Assembly (NCBI RefSeq): GCF_047663525.1 | Contig: NC_092594.1 | Location: forward strand, 35,945,001-36,009,000 | Reading direction: 5' to 3' | DNA from: Anas platyrhynchos | Lineage: Eukaryota > Chordata > Aves > Anseriformes > Anatidae | Length of the DNA stretch: 64,000 nt | Part shown: piece after piece, positions 26,219 through 38,700 of the stretch | Position numbering within the stretch: the first letter of the stretch is position 1 | Layout of the letters: each line of letters starts with the position of its first letter | Program-made: the position numbers and the translations under genes | Notes under the pieces: model-generated | The model's database searches: none | Told to the model about the DNA's origin: nothing | What the model saw: the letters and a program-made list of their open reading frames with translations, nothing else

Positions 26219-29200
26219 GAGAAAAAAGTGTTAAGATGCATGAAGCATATTTGAGGATATCTCATGTTTACAAAGATGTTATCAGAAATAATAAACCCTC
26301 TTTCTGCAACTGGCTGCAAAAATGAATGTAGTTCTTTGCTTTCAGTTTAATATGTGGTTTTACTTGGCAAACTGACTGTGTGAAAATGGTGTCTTAGATC
26401 TCCTGCACTGATGTAGCCAGCTCCATGGGGCCTCCCATTAACAGAGACTTTGATAGTTTAATGCCAGCGGATAGCATCTTATTCTTGAAGCTCCCTTGAT
26501 TGTGACTGAAGCACTCACAAATACAGGTACCCTTCCAACATGTGTACATAGTGCAGTGCAACGCAGAGCACTGTGCTGGCTGCTGTGGACAAAAGGTGGA
26601 CTGCCATGAAGGTGGACTTCCTCCAGGTCAGTAAAGCATTCAGGGGCTCTGAGGGCCTGTTACTGTGAATAAACCAACGCACAGCCAAGGGACAGCTTGG
26701 TCTTGCAGACACCTCGTGGCACAATACAGGTCTTGGTGATGAAGTATCATATTTGGGACTATTTTATCTTTTTGCCTTTTTTTTTTTCTTTTTCCAATTA
26801 CTGTATTTCAACTGTGTTACCCCTCTGGAACTGCATAGCTCTAGAAGAGTGACTTGCTGCATTCTTTTTGATTTGTCTTGCCAAGACAACTGCTAACTAA
26901 TTTCCAAATGCATTATCATTTTATTAGTGCTAAGGTCTCAGGTGTGGAGGAGGGCAGAGTCTGAGGACACTAAGATTAGAGTGTGCATATAACTGACAGC
27001 AGTGGTTGACACACGTGAATGTCAGTGCTGGTACTAACAGCAAAACCAGAAAAACATAAATTGCATCTAATCAGAAGCAGCACAGCTTGACTTTCAGCTC
27101 CCGGGCGCAGTGTGCAGCGTGACAGGTCAGGAAAAAAATCTTTTAACATGTAAACTGATCAAATTTGACAAGGACCGCAGTGAAAGCAACAGCAGAACAC
27201 TGCATTGCCATTTTGATGGAATTGTTTTATTGAATTGAACAATGGTCTTCTAAAAACAACCAGCAAGTAGTTTAAGTTAAGACACTAAGTCTTCAGGAGC
27301 CCTCAGTGCAATAGTTTTCTGCACCCAGACTTTTTTTGTCCACTGTTACTGAAAAGAGGAATATTAGAGGAGAAATGTGTCTGAAGTCAAATATAAAAAG
27401 TGTTCATGATACTATCAGTTACTTCCTTTATAGGACATCCCTATAATAGGGGTGATAAATTTGGCCCAAAGATATTTTTATGAACCTTGCTCTGACTTGT
27501 ACGTTTTAGTTTTGTTTTCATTTGAGTGCAGGATTTTTCTTTCTAACTCTTCTATTTTGTTTGCATATATGGAACAGTTAGCTGGGCACATGGCTGTGTT
27601 TATATCTAAATCCTCATGTGGGATGTATAACGCAGTCTGGCAGCCAACTTCAAGCTCTTGCTTGAACTTTTACATTTGACAGACATCATGCCTGACTTCA
27701 GGAGCAGCTTTGACCCTCTAGGTTCAGATTCTGTATCATGATCCACGCAGCGATGTCCCAGTGATGACAATGGGGTACTACTGGATCCCATAGTTCATCA
27801 AGGGCTTTAAAAAGTAACCCTGTGGAAATTAAAATGTGCTGCATGCAGAATCCTTTGTTTAGTAGAACAGGAAAGAAAGACTCCTATGAAGTTGACCTAT
27901 TTGTGCTTCAGTGCCTTTTTCATAAAATAGACAAAATCCTGTTTTAATCTAGCCTGCTACACAATCTTCTGAGGGAGTCCATAGGTTTTTCTAAAATACC
28001 TCTGTGGTTATTGTTAATTAGAAAAAAATAATATTGCTCAAGGATCGTTTTTCAGTTGAACTTCCTGAACATATGGTTCAAACTGAAGCTGAAAAGGAAA
28101 ACTTCAGGACAAACTGTATGAATTACTACTAATAATAAAATCAGACATTTTTTATAAGTCCACATTAATCTTCTTTAAAAGCTCTGGGTTGACCACATTT
28201 TTTAAATAAAACTTTTACCAGAGTGGAATTTATTAAGAGTGCTCAGCATTGCCTTAGCTCTGTTCTGCAGGGCAACAAGAGAAGTTTTGTTACTGATTTC
28301 AGTCACAACAGGCTTAGATCTACGTAGAATGGTTCTGATAAGCCCAATGTAAAGTTTTATTGGTTTAAGACATGAAAAACAGACATGTTACGCTTCTACT
28401 ATATAAACATAGTCATAACCCGGATAATGCATCGCTCTGGATTCTATGCTGTAGAGTGTATATGAAGATGTACTTGGGGAATGTAAAGCCTAACCAAATA
28501 GATGCAGTTAATGATAACAATATATACCAAACTTGTACTTCTCCGCAGATCTCAAAACAAATATGAAGCCCAAATCATTATGTCATATTCAGAGGTAGGA
28601 AAGGGAATGCTACCCAGGCCAGAGAAAGTGGAAAGTTAATGGCTTTTGTTGTTATGTCTATCTCGGTACTTGAAACTATAACTTATGTGATATTATTTGA
28701 AACATGTTTTGAGGCCATATGCTTACTGTTTGTTCTGGAGTGAGTTTTATTCAAAGCATCCTTTTCCTGTATGGTATAAAACAGTGAGTGGTAATAAAAA
28801 CTTAAAAGAGGCTGAAGTATTAAATGGTGTCGCTTGTGGTAGACAAGGAGCCTGTAGCTGTTACTTATCCATTGATTTGTTGAGATTTCAGAGATAGTGG
28901 CAGTGTTGATGAGGGGCTGGTTTGGGTGAACGCTTTTCAATATAAAACACAGTGCCTTGTTCTCATTTACTCTTAGCTCTTTTTATAACACTCTTACTTG
29001 GTGAAAAAAAGTTCAAATGGCTTGTAAATATAACTTACACTTGCTTTAAGCTCTCCGTAAAATGTAGGAAGGAGCTTTATGGTTCTGACCAGTGTCTTTT
29101 GATGTACCTTGTGCTGCAGTATCAGATATTACTGCCAGCTGCCTGCACGACCCTCTGCCAGAGATGACTGATGTGCTGCACAGGAGCACTGAAGCACCTT

Positions 29201-32200
29201 CACTGGCAGTTTCAACCTCATCAGATCACAAACTCCAGTTCTTTTCTGCCACTCATGCAGCGGTGATGACAACATCCAGCCAGGAACCTGATAAGCAGCT
29301 GGGGCAGTGAGGTTGTAAACTTTGCCTGTAAATTCACCAGAGGATGTATGTCAGAGGTGTGAGCAAAGCTGTGAGGTTCAGGCCAAATATGCTGGTGGCC
29401 TTATCCTGCAGCCTTTCAAAGCAGGTGCAAAGCTCACACTGACTCCAGTGGTGCAGAATGTGGGCCTTAAAAATCCTGAAATCCCCTCTATAAATGCAGT
29501 TATGAATATAGCTCCCTCCACTACTCTGTGCTTCGTCCTTGTCTTCCTTCAAAAAATTATTTAAATTTTGTAATCCTAACCATATGGCTTAGCAGCCTCA
29601 AAGAAGTCACTTAGCAGACACATTTATCCACTGAATTATGGTTTTACGTGAGACTATCCAGCAACGATAGCTGCACTGGCTGAGGACAGGAGGCCACACG
29701 ACAGGCAGCCTCAACAGAAGGACCCTCACACCGCTTATCCAGGCGGTGTCTCCTTTTCTGTTAAGACAGGCCCTCGACTGGCATAAACAGTTACTGAGCA
29801 CACATCATGATGAGATGTCTGAATATTTTTTCCATGTATGACCACATGGATTTTCTTTAAGAAGAGTTAAACAGATTAAAAGGCCTATACATGACTAGAA
29901 ACTCACTTTTTGAATGGTTTAGTACGTAACTTCCACTTTTTTTTTTTTTTTTTTTTTTTCTTTAAGAAAGCTTTTACAGGACTATAAAGCAAGATAATTC
30001 ATTTCAGCTTTAATTTAGGGCAATTGTTTCACAGGGGAAGCAAGCCTGTGGAACAGAATCAGACCTAAGCCTGGTATCTTTTACACCTGATTTTTACCAG
30101 TGTCAATAAAATTTGAATCAATTTTATGGGATACTTGTTTTTTTTTTTTTTTATGATGTTGAATATTGATATATAAAACGACGAGCTGTCTTCCCAGAAG
30201 TGAGTTCATGCTCAAAGAGAAGACCTCACATTTGTTGTAGCTTGAACTTTTACAGTCACGAACTGTATGACTTTTAAATTGATGATTTTTATAGCTTAGG
30301 GTTTTTGCATAGTTGAATAAAAATTGCGTGGTTTTCTGGACCTTTTAAGCATTCCATGAGATGTGTTGTAATTTAACAGAATACTGCAAAATCATCTATT
30401 ACCTCTTGTCTTGTGACTTCCTGCATTTTGCTTTTCAAAAGTGGCCCCTTGTCAATATAAAGGCAATGAACAGATAAAAATATTGTTACTGAATTTTTGG
30501 TGACACAGAGATGGGACTCTTGCTTCTAGTGAGAGAACTGGCTTTAATTCTAGGGAGAAGGGCTTGGACTGGTTCCTACATAGAACCTGAGATCTCTGTA
30601 GGAAGTGTGCTGTCAATGCAGAAAACTTACCACAGAATAAATGTCCACAGTTGGTTTCTACTGGGAGAGTAGCTGTTTGGAGACAGATGGGGCAGCTGAA
30701 GTCTCTGTGGTTCCTGGGCTGCCAGATTTGGAGTGATTCCTGAAAGAGAAGTAGTGCAGAGTCTTCAGTAAATTAGTATTTTGATTGACATGCTCAGTTC
30801 ATTAACCATCTCCCATGAACAGCAGAGAGTCACAGAGGCTAAATAAATATAGATGTCATGCATAACTAGTAGTTACCTCAGCAGATAAGGAAAGATAGGC
30901 AGAAAGAAATTATTTCTGTAATCCTACAGAAAACACCAGTGTCAGAGCTAAGATCAAGACACATTTCTGTTTCCACCGATTAATCCACATACCATGGGGC
31001 AATAGTTATGTTCTGAAGGCCTGCAGAGTTTGACCCGCTGGCTTTTCTTTCTGTCATTATTAGTCAGACAGCACCCAAAATTTGCCTCAGGAGCTTTTGG
31101 ATCTTTTTCTTCTTTCTTTGTAGTCATGCCTAGCACTTAAATGTGTTGAAATAAGGACCAGGCCATTTTCTGCCTTCCTTGGCAGAAAGGTATTCTTACT
31201 GTGTATCATAGGCTATGTAGCTACAAGTCACCTTTCAGTAAAAAATGGCTTTTATGCAATCCTTCCCTTTGCTTAGAAAAGTCTATAATTAAGAATAATA
31301 CTGAGGTTTGTTTCTACAGCGGAAAGATAAGAGCTTTGTAAGCTTCTGAAGTGCTAAAGAGGTATTTTGAAATTCAAAGTGGGCATATTTGTATTATAAT
31401 ATTCCTTTGTGTTATAATATTCCTGGAGTACTCTCCACCTGTGTTGGAAAGGCTGAAGGATGTGTGCAGGGCTTCTAAATTTTGCTCCTAAGTCATTATC
31501 TGAAGGCAATAAAAATTATTTGGCAGTATACTGCCAGGATATATATCTTTGCCAGGATTGTTTGATACAGTGAGAGGTAAAATAGCCATTCTTACTCAAT
31601 ATTGATTCCTCACCACAGCTGAAGTTTTTGCTACTGTTATTATGATGCCTTAGCTCGTCCATAAGGGATAAGGGGCCTGCCTATATTGTCTTAGCACATC
31701 GCAGAGAACCTTATACTTGACCATATGTTCGATGGCCCTAACCACAATGAGATCGGTCTTTGAAGAAACTGTAATAATAACGTGGCTAGTGTCCTTTCCG
31801 GAGATGAAACTATTCCAATGTTTCTATCAGTCCCAGAAACAGGGGAGTTCTTCTGAAATTGGGAGGGAGCTTCCCAGGAAGGTCCTCTAATTTAAGGCTC
31901 CATCTTACAGGCTATTAATAGTGGCTGTCCTCCACTGCCTAGGCATGTCTAGGCAGGTCCAACAAGAGAAATCATCAATTACAGTTTCATTTTGCATTTT
32001 GATCAAGAAGTTATGAACTCCATGTGTTTCTTAATGACCGCAGAAGTCCGGCTTTATATGGAATGGGTATTATTTTCCCATGACCTAAATAAGGCATTCA
32101 GATGTGATGATGCTATACTTGGAGATTACAGTATCACTGTATGCTTGCTGTCCTGTGTTGCCCAGTTGGGATTGCTTCGTTGTTTCTCACATAGCTGATT

Positions 32201-35200
32201 GGCACCTGCCTCCATGACAGATCAGTGAATACAGTTCCAAGCAATTGGCCCGTTTATGGAAGTTTTTATAAAGAGAAGATTGAATAGATTCTCGATTTTC
32301 CATGCCAAATGATGGAAGACCCAAAGTGACTGTGAAGATGTAAAATCATCTAACAACAAAGATTTTAAAAAAAATAATTATTTTCTTCTAACTAATAATT
32401 CCAAGAAAGAAAGAGGTTGTCTTACAAGTCTTCCAAATAAATGAGTGTGAAACCAGGTCTCCTGTCATAGCCATGCCTAAAATGAGTTCACTGAATTAGT
32501 GATTTTAAATCAGCACCTTTAATACTGGTCTTGGATTTGTAAACAGAAAGAACTGAAGGTTTTAAACTAACAAGTTGTAACTGCTGGGAAGTATTTCTTC
32601 CTTACAGTTTATGAAGTTATAAATGGTTCTGAGACCCAGCAGAAAGTTCAGACGCTGAATGTGTTTATGCTGTGTTCAGATTTTCCCCTCTGTGCACTAG
32701 TAAGATGCTCTCTTCATTCCCTGCTAACGTGGCAGCCACACAATAACCCGACAAAGCTGGGGTTACTGACCATGGCAAACTAAAACCTAATGGAGATCAG
32801 ACAGACTCGAGTCCCCTGCGCTGACAAATGACCTCTGGGCAAACATGCTTTGACATAATGCTTCCTAAAATTCGTACAGCACTTAGCAGCCCTGTGTTTT
32901 GCCTTCAAGTGCAAAGCTGATGGGCTGTTTGCAGATTCAGAAGTGAATGATTTCAACTGATAGAAAAGTGTAATAGTTAGCATCAGCTGAGGAACTGCCC
33001 GGAGTGCTCAACTGGTGTGTTTATAACTGTATTACTGATGTTTACACATCGGCATATATTACATAAACCGATTAGGTATCGGCTCTTTATTTTTGCAAAG
33101 TAATAAGACACACATTTCTTTAGCTTTGCCTCACAACAAAGCAAACCAAATGTGTTTCTGATTATGTAACAGATACTGAGTCAAGGGAAACCCAGCATTC
33201 CCAGACCGTAACTGATGGAAATTGTGAGAAGCTCTCGCTCTCTGCAACCTCAACAAGTTGAAACTGCTTGTGTATTTTGTATCAGAATGTGTTGTACAAT
33301 AATTAACTTACTATACGATTCCTAGGGGACAAATGATTATAACTTTTTTCCAGATGACTCATCTTCTGCTGACTTACATGAGCAAATCTGCAGAAACAGA
33401 GTCTGTGCTGTTCAGAAGATGGGAAAATTGACTGCTGCTGTGTTGCTGTACAGCACCAGGGCTGGAAACTCAGCCGCCAAGTGCGAGTTGCTGTTGAGAA
33501 GCTTTGTGCTCGATGCATCTGAGTTAGGACTTTATGAATTACAGGAAGGAACCAGGCAATGATCCTGTGGTAGTGACACCAGGTGAGGATTATGTGCATG
33601 TATAGATGAAGAAAAAAATCATGCAAATTCACTACCATGAAGCAGCATTTTTTGTCTTGGAATTGCTCCTTTACTGAATGAAGCAAGGTGGGAAACTTGT
33701 CCAGCTCTCACAATATGACCAACAGGCGGTAAATTTGGGGAAAAGAAATAGGCAGTTCTTTACACAGACAATTAAGCAGTGGACGTTCTTGTTATGGATG
33801 CTCTAAATTTCTGAATTCAATAGGTACTGGATATCAAGTGCTATTAAATGCAAAGGTAGTACCTCTGACTGGAGAAGTTAATGAACCATAAACCACCAGA
33901 GAATGAAAGAGTATTCTGGGGAAGCTTCACGTAATTACCTGTTTCTTTATTTTTCTGTAGGCATCCAGTGCAGCAGAGAGGGCTAGACAGCCCTGGTTTG
34001 ATCTTTTGTAGCCCCATTAATAGAGCATATTGGGGAAAATGGGACTTGCAGTCACCTTCAGCAAAGATATCAGTGGCTTATTTTTTTCCTGAGTTCGGAT
34101 AGGCTAGGAAAAACATGCTAGATCTTTCATTTATTTGAATAGATTATGTGCGCATAATCAAATTTTTGATTTATTTAGTCCAAGCACTCAAGATGATGTT
34201 TGAGTTGGTTTAATGTTGGTTATAAGGACAGTGACCAGCTGGATTTGACAGAAAGACAGATGATAACCTGACATAGATGTAAGTCTGCCAGGATAAATTT
34301 CCCCCTTCCAAAGTCTTGAGGCAGCCTTTGAACGTTTGAACTAGCAGACTGAATGAGAGATTGAAGTAGTGATTATGGCACTTAGCATTTTGTGGCTTGT
34401 GCCTGTTAGTTTTTGATGGTGCTAAGTCATAACAAAACAAAATATTTAGTGTGACTGTGCCCAAAATACCAGACTTCTGAGGATCTTCCTCTCATGCAGT
34501 AGTTCTACATGTAATCTAGAAAGAACACAATTAAAATTGTCATTCCTGTTGACACTTGAGTCTAAAAACTTTGAAAGTGTTCATTAAGTTACTGCTCCAT
34601 AGCCTTGTACTGGATATTTGTGCCTATCTCACCTTGGAAAATCCTAGGCTTGGATATTGCCATACCGATAGGGTTTACTCTGATTGATGGTGTACAGAGC
34701 TTCATGTCAAATTTTAAATCTGCTAGTGAAGACCACAGAGAGTTTCCATGTTTATTTCTAAATACAGTTTTAAGTTTTGCTACAATTGGGTCCTCATGTT
34801 TATTTTTTTCTCAATGAGCACCACAGGTGTTTTTGCTTTTGGTGTCAGAGTTGCAAGGGAACTCTCCATGTAGGTACCTGGTTAGAGGCTAGGTTTAGAA
34901 GCTTGTCAAACCCAGAAGTTCCTGGTGTCATGGAATCAGATTTTTCATAGAAAAAAAAAAAGAGATCTTTTCAAAACTGAATGCATCTTTTGTCTTAAAA
35001 TAAAAGCTGAGCAGTTCAGAAAATAATTCTAGCAGAATTCTGCAAAATCAAGCCTATTGTATGAAAATGTCATCAGTAGATTTGATAACTTTTTAATACG
35101 TGTGCAAAAGAAAAGCATGAAGTAGTAATCATATAATTGATTGTGAAGCCAGAGGCTCCTAGGTGTAAACCTTTACTTCTGCAACACAGCTCAGCTCACT

Positions 35201-35761
35201 ACATCCTCCAGTTTTACCACTAGGAAGTTTGGTTTTAAAGCATCAGTGATGAGTCAGTATGTTTGAGGAAAATAAATGAAAGTTTAAAAAGCACTTGGCA
35301 GATTCAAGTGCTAACAACAATTTATTCATTTTTTCATGAGAATCTGTCATTAATGAGGAGTAAAAGAGATCTACATCACAATTAAGATGACCCACAAGGA
35401 TACACTGGACAGCTCATTATTTGACAATGAATATTAAATCAAATCACAAATGAGAATAGGACATATTTTAAAGAGAAGAATTGACTTGTGCAAATTTTCC
35501 AAAAGTAATCTAATGATTAAAAATGTAAATAAATACTTATTTATAAATATATATAGATAAATAATATACCAATATACAATCATGATAAATAAAAATAAAT
35601 AATCACATATAGGAATAAATATTTGTAATCATTCTAATGATCACGTCCTACCCTGGTTGAGAAAACCTACGCAAAATTCAACTTACCATTCCTCTTTGCA
35701 GAACTGCTTGCGAGGAGCTGAGTAAGTTACACCAGCTGTCAGTGTTACGGTGTGGAATCAT
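24139..35761 (-). CDS. RNF170-like RING-type E3 ubiquitin ligase (paralogue), exons in window
   Basis: RNF170 is an ER-membrane E3 ligase that works with the ERLIN1/2 complex to ubiquitinate activated IP3 receptors. Here four exons join in frame to encode 199 residues. They comprise a complete RING (C-x2-C-x11-C-x-H-x2-C-x2-C-x15-C-x2-C), a linker ending YNKRFSGQ, and a C-terminal DUF1232-type region with two hydrophobic segments (around [16 protein letters not shown] and [14 protein letters not shown]). Around the RING, about two thirds of residues equal remembered human RNF170 ([12 protein letters not shown] and WLGAI are shared); the C-terminal half is more diverged. From the RING-exon start to the RFSG block the alignment needs no gaps. 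A fifth exon at 35687-35761 is likely. The N-terminal transmembrane segment of human RNF170 (258 aa) was not located. No stops or frameshifts and consensus splice sites argue for a working gene. The amount of divergence and the HOOK1 location favour a paralogue over RNF170 itself. Confidence 0.87.
24445..25511 (-). other. RNF170-like intron
   Basis: GT-AG intron on the - strand (donor GTAAGT at 25511, acceptor TTTAG). Nothing else recognised. Confidence 0.8.
25512..25622 (-). CDS. RNF170-like exon: post-RING linker
   Basis: Exactly 37 codons in phase 0: [19 protein letters not shown], then [18 protein letters not shown]. It matches human RNF170 VTLLLPLFGEDDQSQ ... VNDYNRRFSGQPRS in length and exon position. 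The donor is GTAAGT; the acceptor is TTTTCTCATGAAG. Confidence 0.9.
25623..26109 (-). other. RNF170-like intron
   Basis: 487-bp GT-AG intron on the - strand. Nothing else recognised. Confidence 0.8.
26110..26183 (-). CDS. RNF170-like exon: second half of RING
   Basis: 74 bp that complete a split Gly and encode [24 protein letters not shown] in two readable blocks: SCLITYWKH (fifth RING cysteine pair) and the CPLC pair. The donor is GTAAGACA. The acceptor is ATAG preceded directly by a T23 run on the coding strand, an extreme polypyrimidine tract. Confidence 0.93.
26188..26210. repeat. A23 homopolymer (T23 on the - strand) at a splice acceptor
   Basis: On the - strand this is a T23 run ending 4 bases before the RING-exon boundary, so it serves as the polypyrimidine tract. 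Length variation here could affect splicing. Confidence 0.9.
29937..29959. repeat. T23 homopolymer
   Basis: Uninterrupted T run within the RNF170-like intron. Confidence 0.9.
30631..30739 (-). CDS. RNF170-like exon: first half of RING
   Basis: 109 bp in phase 0: [20 protein letters not shown], then [17 protein letters not shown] (last Gly split). It supplies the first four RING ligands (CPIC, C and H of NCGH) and the first Cys of the next pair. From exon start to the CP of CPIC it is 17 residues; counted from memory, the human exon also has 17. The acceptor is CTTCTCTTTCAG; the donor is GTAAGTTTT. Confidence 0.94.
30740..35686 (-). other. RNF170-like intron (probable)
   Basis: About 4.9 kb between the RING exon and the probable upstream exon. 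A 60-codon - strand frame at 30954-31136 (K/E/N-rich) has no recognisable relative and no good splice fit. AT-rich, otherwise plain. Confidence 0.55.
35687..35761 (-). CDS. Probable RNF170-like upstream exon
   Basis: A strong donor on the - strand (GGAATG|GTAAGT) ends a frame in the phase the RING exon needs: [20 protein letters not shown] then LQRGM, 25 codons. By memory, human RNF170 has a 25-residue exon here ending LREQLQTEQ; an LQ pair and a few leucines line up, but similarity is weak. An in-frame TGA lies directly before the ATG. Either translation starts here, giving a 224-residue protein without the first transmembrane segment, or a weaker acceptor at 35736 (ACTGACAG) starts a 49-bp exon joined to an unseen upstream exon. 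Confidence 0.5.
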
Positions 35762-38700
35762 TCATGAAGGCCCGCTGTACGTCTTTGTCAATTATTAACT
35801 GCGTTGCCCAATGGCAAGGGTCTGTCAAGTTTTCTAAATTATGGTTATGAAAGAAATATGTTGTTATTTGTTTGTTTTTTTCCCCCAAATAAAGCAAGTC
35901 TGCTAACAAAAACTAAAAACAAAAACAGAGGTCTCCTGGGGGGAAGAAAAAAACAACACAGAAAACAGCCTTCCCTTTCTAAAACACCTAAATATATCTT
36001 CTTCCTCCCGGAAGATGTTTAACATAATCAAAAGGTACCTGAATGTAATAAAAATAGTGCATTACTATTTTTTAAATATTAACTTGATCAAGGGCATCTA
36101 CAGGTATTTTGATCACCTGATAAAATAGCAGCCTATCAGTTGTGTAGACAAGTGATTAACTGAAGTCCTGTTGTGAAATGGGCTTAAAACTTGCCAGACA
36201 CTTGTGATACTTTGGTATTACATAAGTGCCAAATTAGATTGTGTAACACAGTATTGTCCAATAAAGCAAGCAAAGTGTAGAACTTAAGCAAAAGATCTTA
36301 CTCGTTAAAATAATTTTAATTTACGGGCATGTATACCTCATGAAGTATTTATTCTTTGTTGTACTCTGTAGTCCTCTAGAAAGGCTTGATTTCTGTAAAG
36401 ATATTCTGCAGTTTAATGCAGCAAAATTAATAAGGAGGCCTTGGTTTTGTGCAGTGCTAACTACCCTGATCCTAACAGCATGGCACTGGAGCACATGCCG
36501 AATTTTCAGCCCTCAGGTAACACATAACCTCTTCTGGAGGAGTGGAGTGGGAGTCGGTAATACTGGGATAGGAATACACTCAGAACAAAAGTAATGCCCC
36601 TGGCATTCCTGCTGGAGCACTGATAAGCTAAACAAAGCTCTTTTCAAAGACTAATAACCGGATGGGATTTGTAGCATAAACAATGCTCCTTGTTAGTCAC
36701 CAGTCCCTAGGGCATCTTCCTCACTCTGTTAGACAGAGATCGGCAACAAATGAAATGCTGTATGTGATTTCCTGCCCTGGGTATGCATGCATGCTCTCAT
36801 GACAGTGTGATAGCTGTCATTTATTATTTATCTAAGTATGCATACACATCTACAGTGTGATTTAATTACTTACTAAAGGTGCCAGACTGACAGAGGCAGA
36901 AGCTGGAGACGTTCCCTTACCCAGAGAACTGACATGGGGTAAGTAACGGCATCCTTCTCGGGCTATTCTACTAAAAGGCTTCACCCCAAAGGACACCCCA
37001 AATACCTGAATGTAGCTCATTCTCTCCACCCTTTTCCCAGCTACTCTGCTCAACTTGTTAGATCCATAAAGGCTGCTAATGAGGATGTCAGTTATTCCTG
37101 CCAGTGACCCTGGTTTTTAGACAGGAATGTTTATCCACTAGAAAATTTGTTTGAACACATGAAATTATTTTAGCTATGTTACTCAAGCATTTGATTAGTA
37201 CTAACTCAAAATATGATCAGAATTATTTTAATACAGAGTTGAAACTCCCCCTAACGAAATAATAGCAAAAAGATTGTAGACTTTCTATGAAATGAACCCA
37301 GATTCCCTTTTACTTGCCAGGGATTGTATGCATAGAGCTGTCTCTTTTGCAGTCACTGATGCCCTTACACAACAGGCAGACTAGTCTTGGAAACTGGATG
37401 CTAAATTCTGCACTGTTTGCATAAATAGGATTTTGTTTTCATTCTTTATGTCACTCAAGCTATTAGTGCTCAGTTACCATTACAGTTCACGTAGTCAAAT
37501 AGTCCCATCAAAGGCAACAGGTCTGTTCACACCAACCACTTGTATTACTGCGTTATTAGTTCCCAATTTTCCACATAAAGTTTCTTATTCTGTTTCCCAA
37601 ATGTCTACCTAACCAAAAATCAGGATCAAGACATACAAAGATGTGAAATAACTCTTCCTGGCAGTGTTTTGGAGCAGGGCTCATATAATGACATATCTGA
37701 CACAAACCAAGGGGTTTAGGACTGAGATGGAGCTTTGCATTACGAATTCTCAGTGTGTCCCAGCTCCAACCTAATTCCATCCTGGGAAATAAGAGTAGTG
37801 AAGACTGACTGCTGGATACACAATACGTAGGCAGGCTTTACAGTGTTCTGCTAAAATGGAGATGTAGGTTATCAGAGCTGCTACTAACATGTTCCTAAGA
37901 AAGAGCAAAGCATATCAGACCAGCTGTCAGTGAATTGCATCAGGAAATCAGGAGAGAAATCTCTTTAAATGGAAATGTAAGTGAATGGCTAGTAAAACCA
38001 GACGATTAAAACTTTTATCTTAAGGAATGATCCAAGCACTAAATGTAGTTTTGTTGAAAATGCCGATTAAAATAGTTGTAACCTGTCTGGCACTGCTTAG
38101 AATGAGCAACCTGCTAAAAGGAGGCTCAGTCCACCTGCGTTAGGAGTTGGCTTTCATTCTGGAATACAGAATCTTAGAAATCTGAATAAAATGTGTTCAA
38201 GATTCTTAGGCAGATTGAAGTTCATTTTCAAAGTAAAAAAGTAAAATGACATTGGTATAAAAGTGATAGGAAATTTGAGCTTGTTTTTTTACATGCATGC
38301 AACATTACATGTTGTATTCGGTGTGTAAATGATACCGTGAATATCAACAACTGTGTTTTGGACATTTCCATGGCATTTAATAGCACTTGATAGCTGTGAC
38401 ATTTTAGTGTAGTGTTTCTATTTTTCAACACAGACCTTTCTTCTTCGACTAGAGAATACTATTCTGTATCCAAATACTTTGTATTTTAGTGATTTTTTAT
38501 ACCATTGTATAGATGTTAGGGAAAAAATGATCTCTAATAACTGACCTGTTAACTTTCAACTGAAAAATAATGGAAATGAACCAGATATTACGATTTCACT
38601 CAGCTAATCTTGTATACTGATGATATGCTTTTGAATAATAAGATAATGGTATATAATAGGTGTCACGGAACATACAGTTTTGAAAATTATTTTCTCTTTA

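Larger units (their letters stand above)
26184..30630 (-). other. RNF170-like intron splitting the RING
   Basis: 4.4-kb GT-AG intron on the - strand. It contains the A23 run at 26188-26210 and homopolymer T runs at 29937-29959 and about 30139-30152. No other gene or repeat family recognised. Confidence 0.75.

Noticed and set aside
30954..31136. 60-codon - strand frame near the RING exon
   Set aside because: Charged, low-similarity sequence with no convincing splice sites in the right phase.
33303..33686. 127-codon - strand frame with hydrophobic parts
   Set aside because: Resembles no family, H/Q/C-rich, and no splice signals linking it to the RNF170-like exons.
37780..37894. Minus-strand hydrophobic frame (MLVAALITYISILAEHC) behind a good-looking acceptor, a candidate for the missing RNF170-like transmembrane exon
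   Set aside because: No residue match to RNF170 N-termini, no acidic VIEGVSD-type lead-in, and no donor in the phase needed to join 35735 or 35761.
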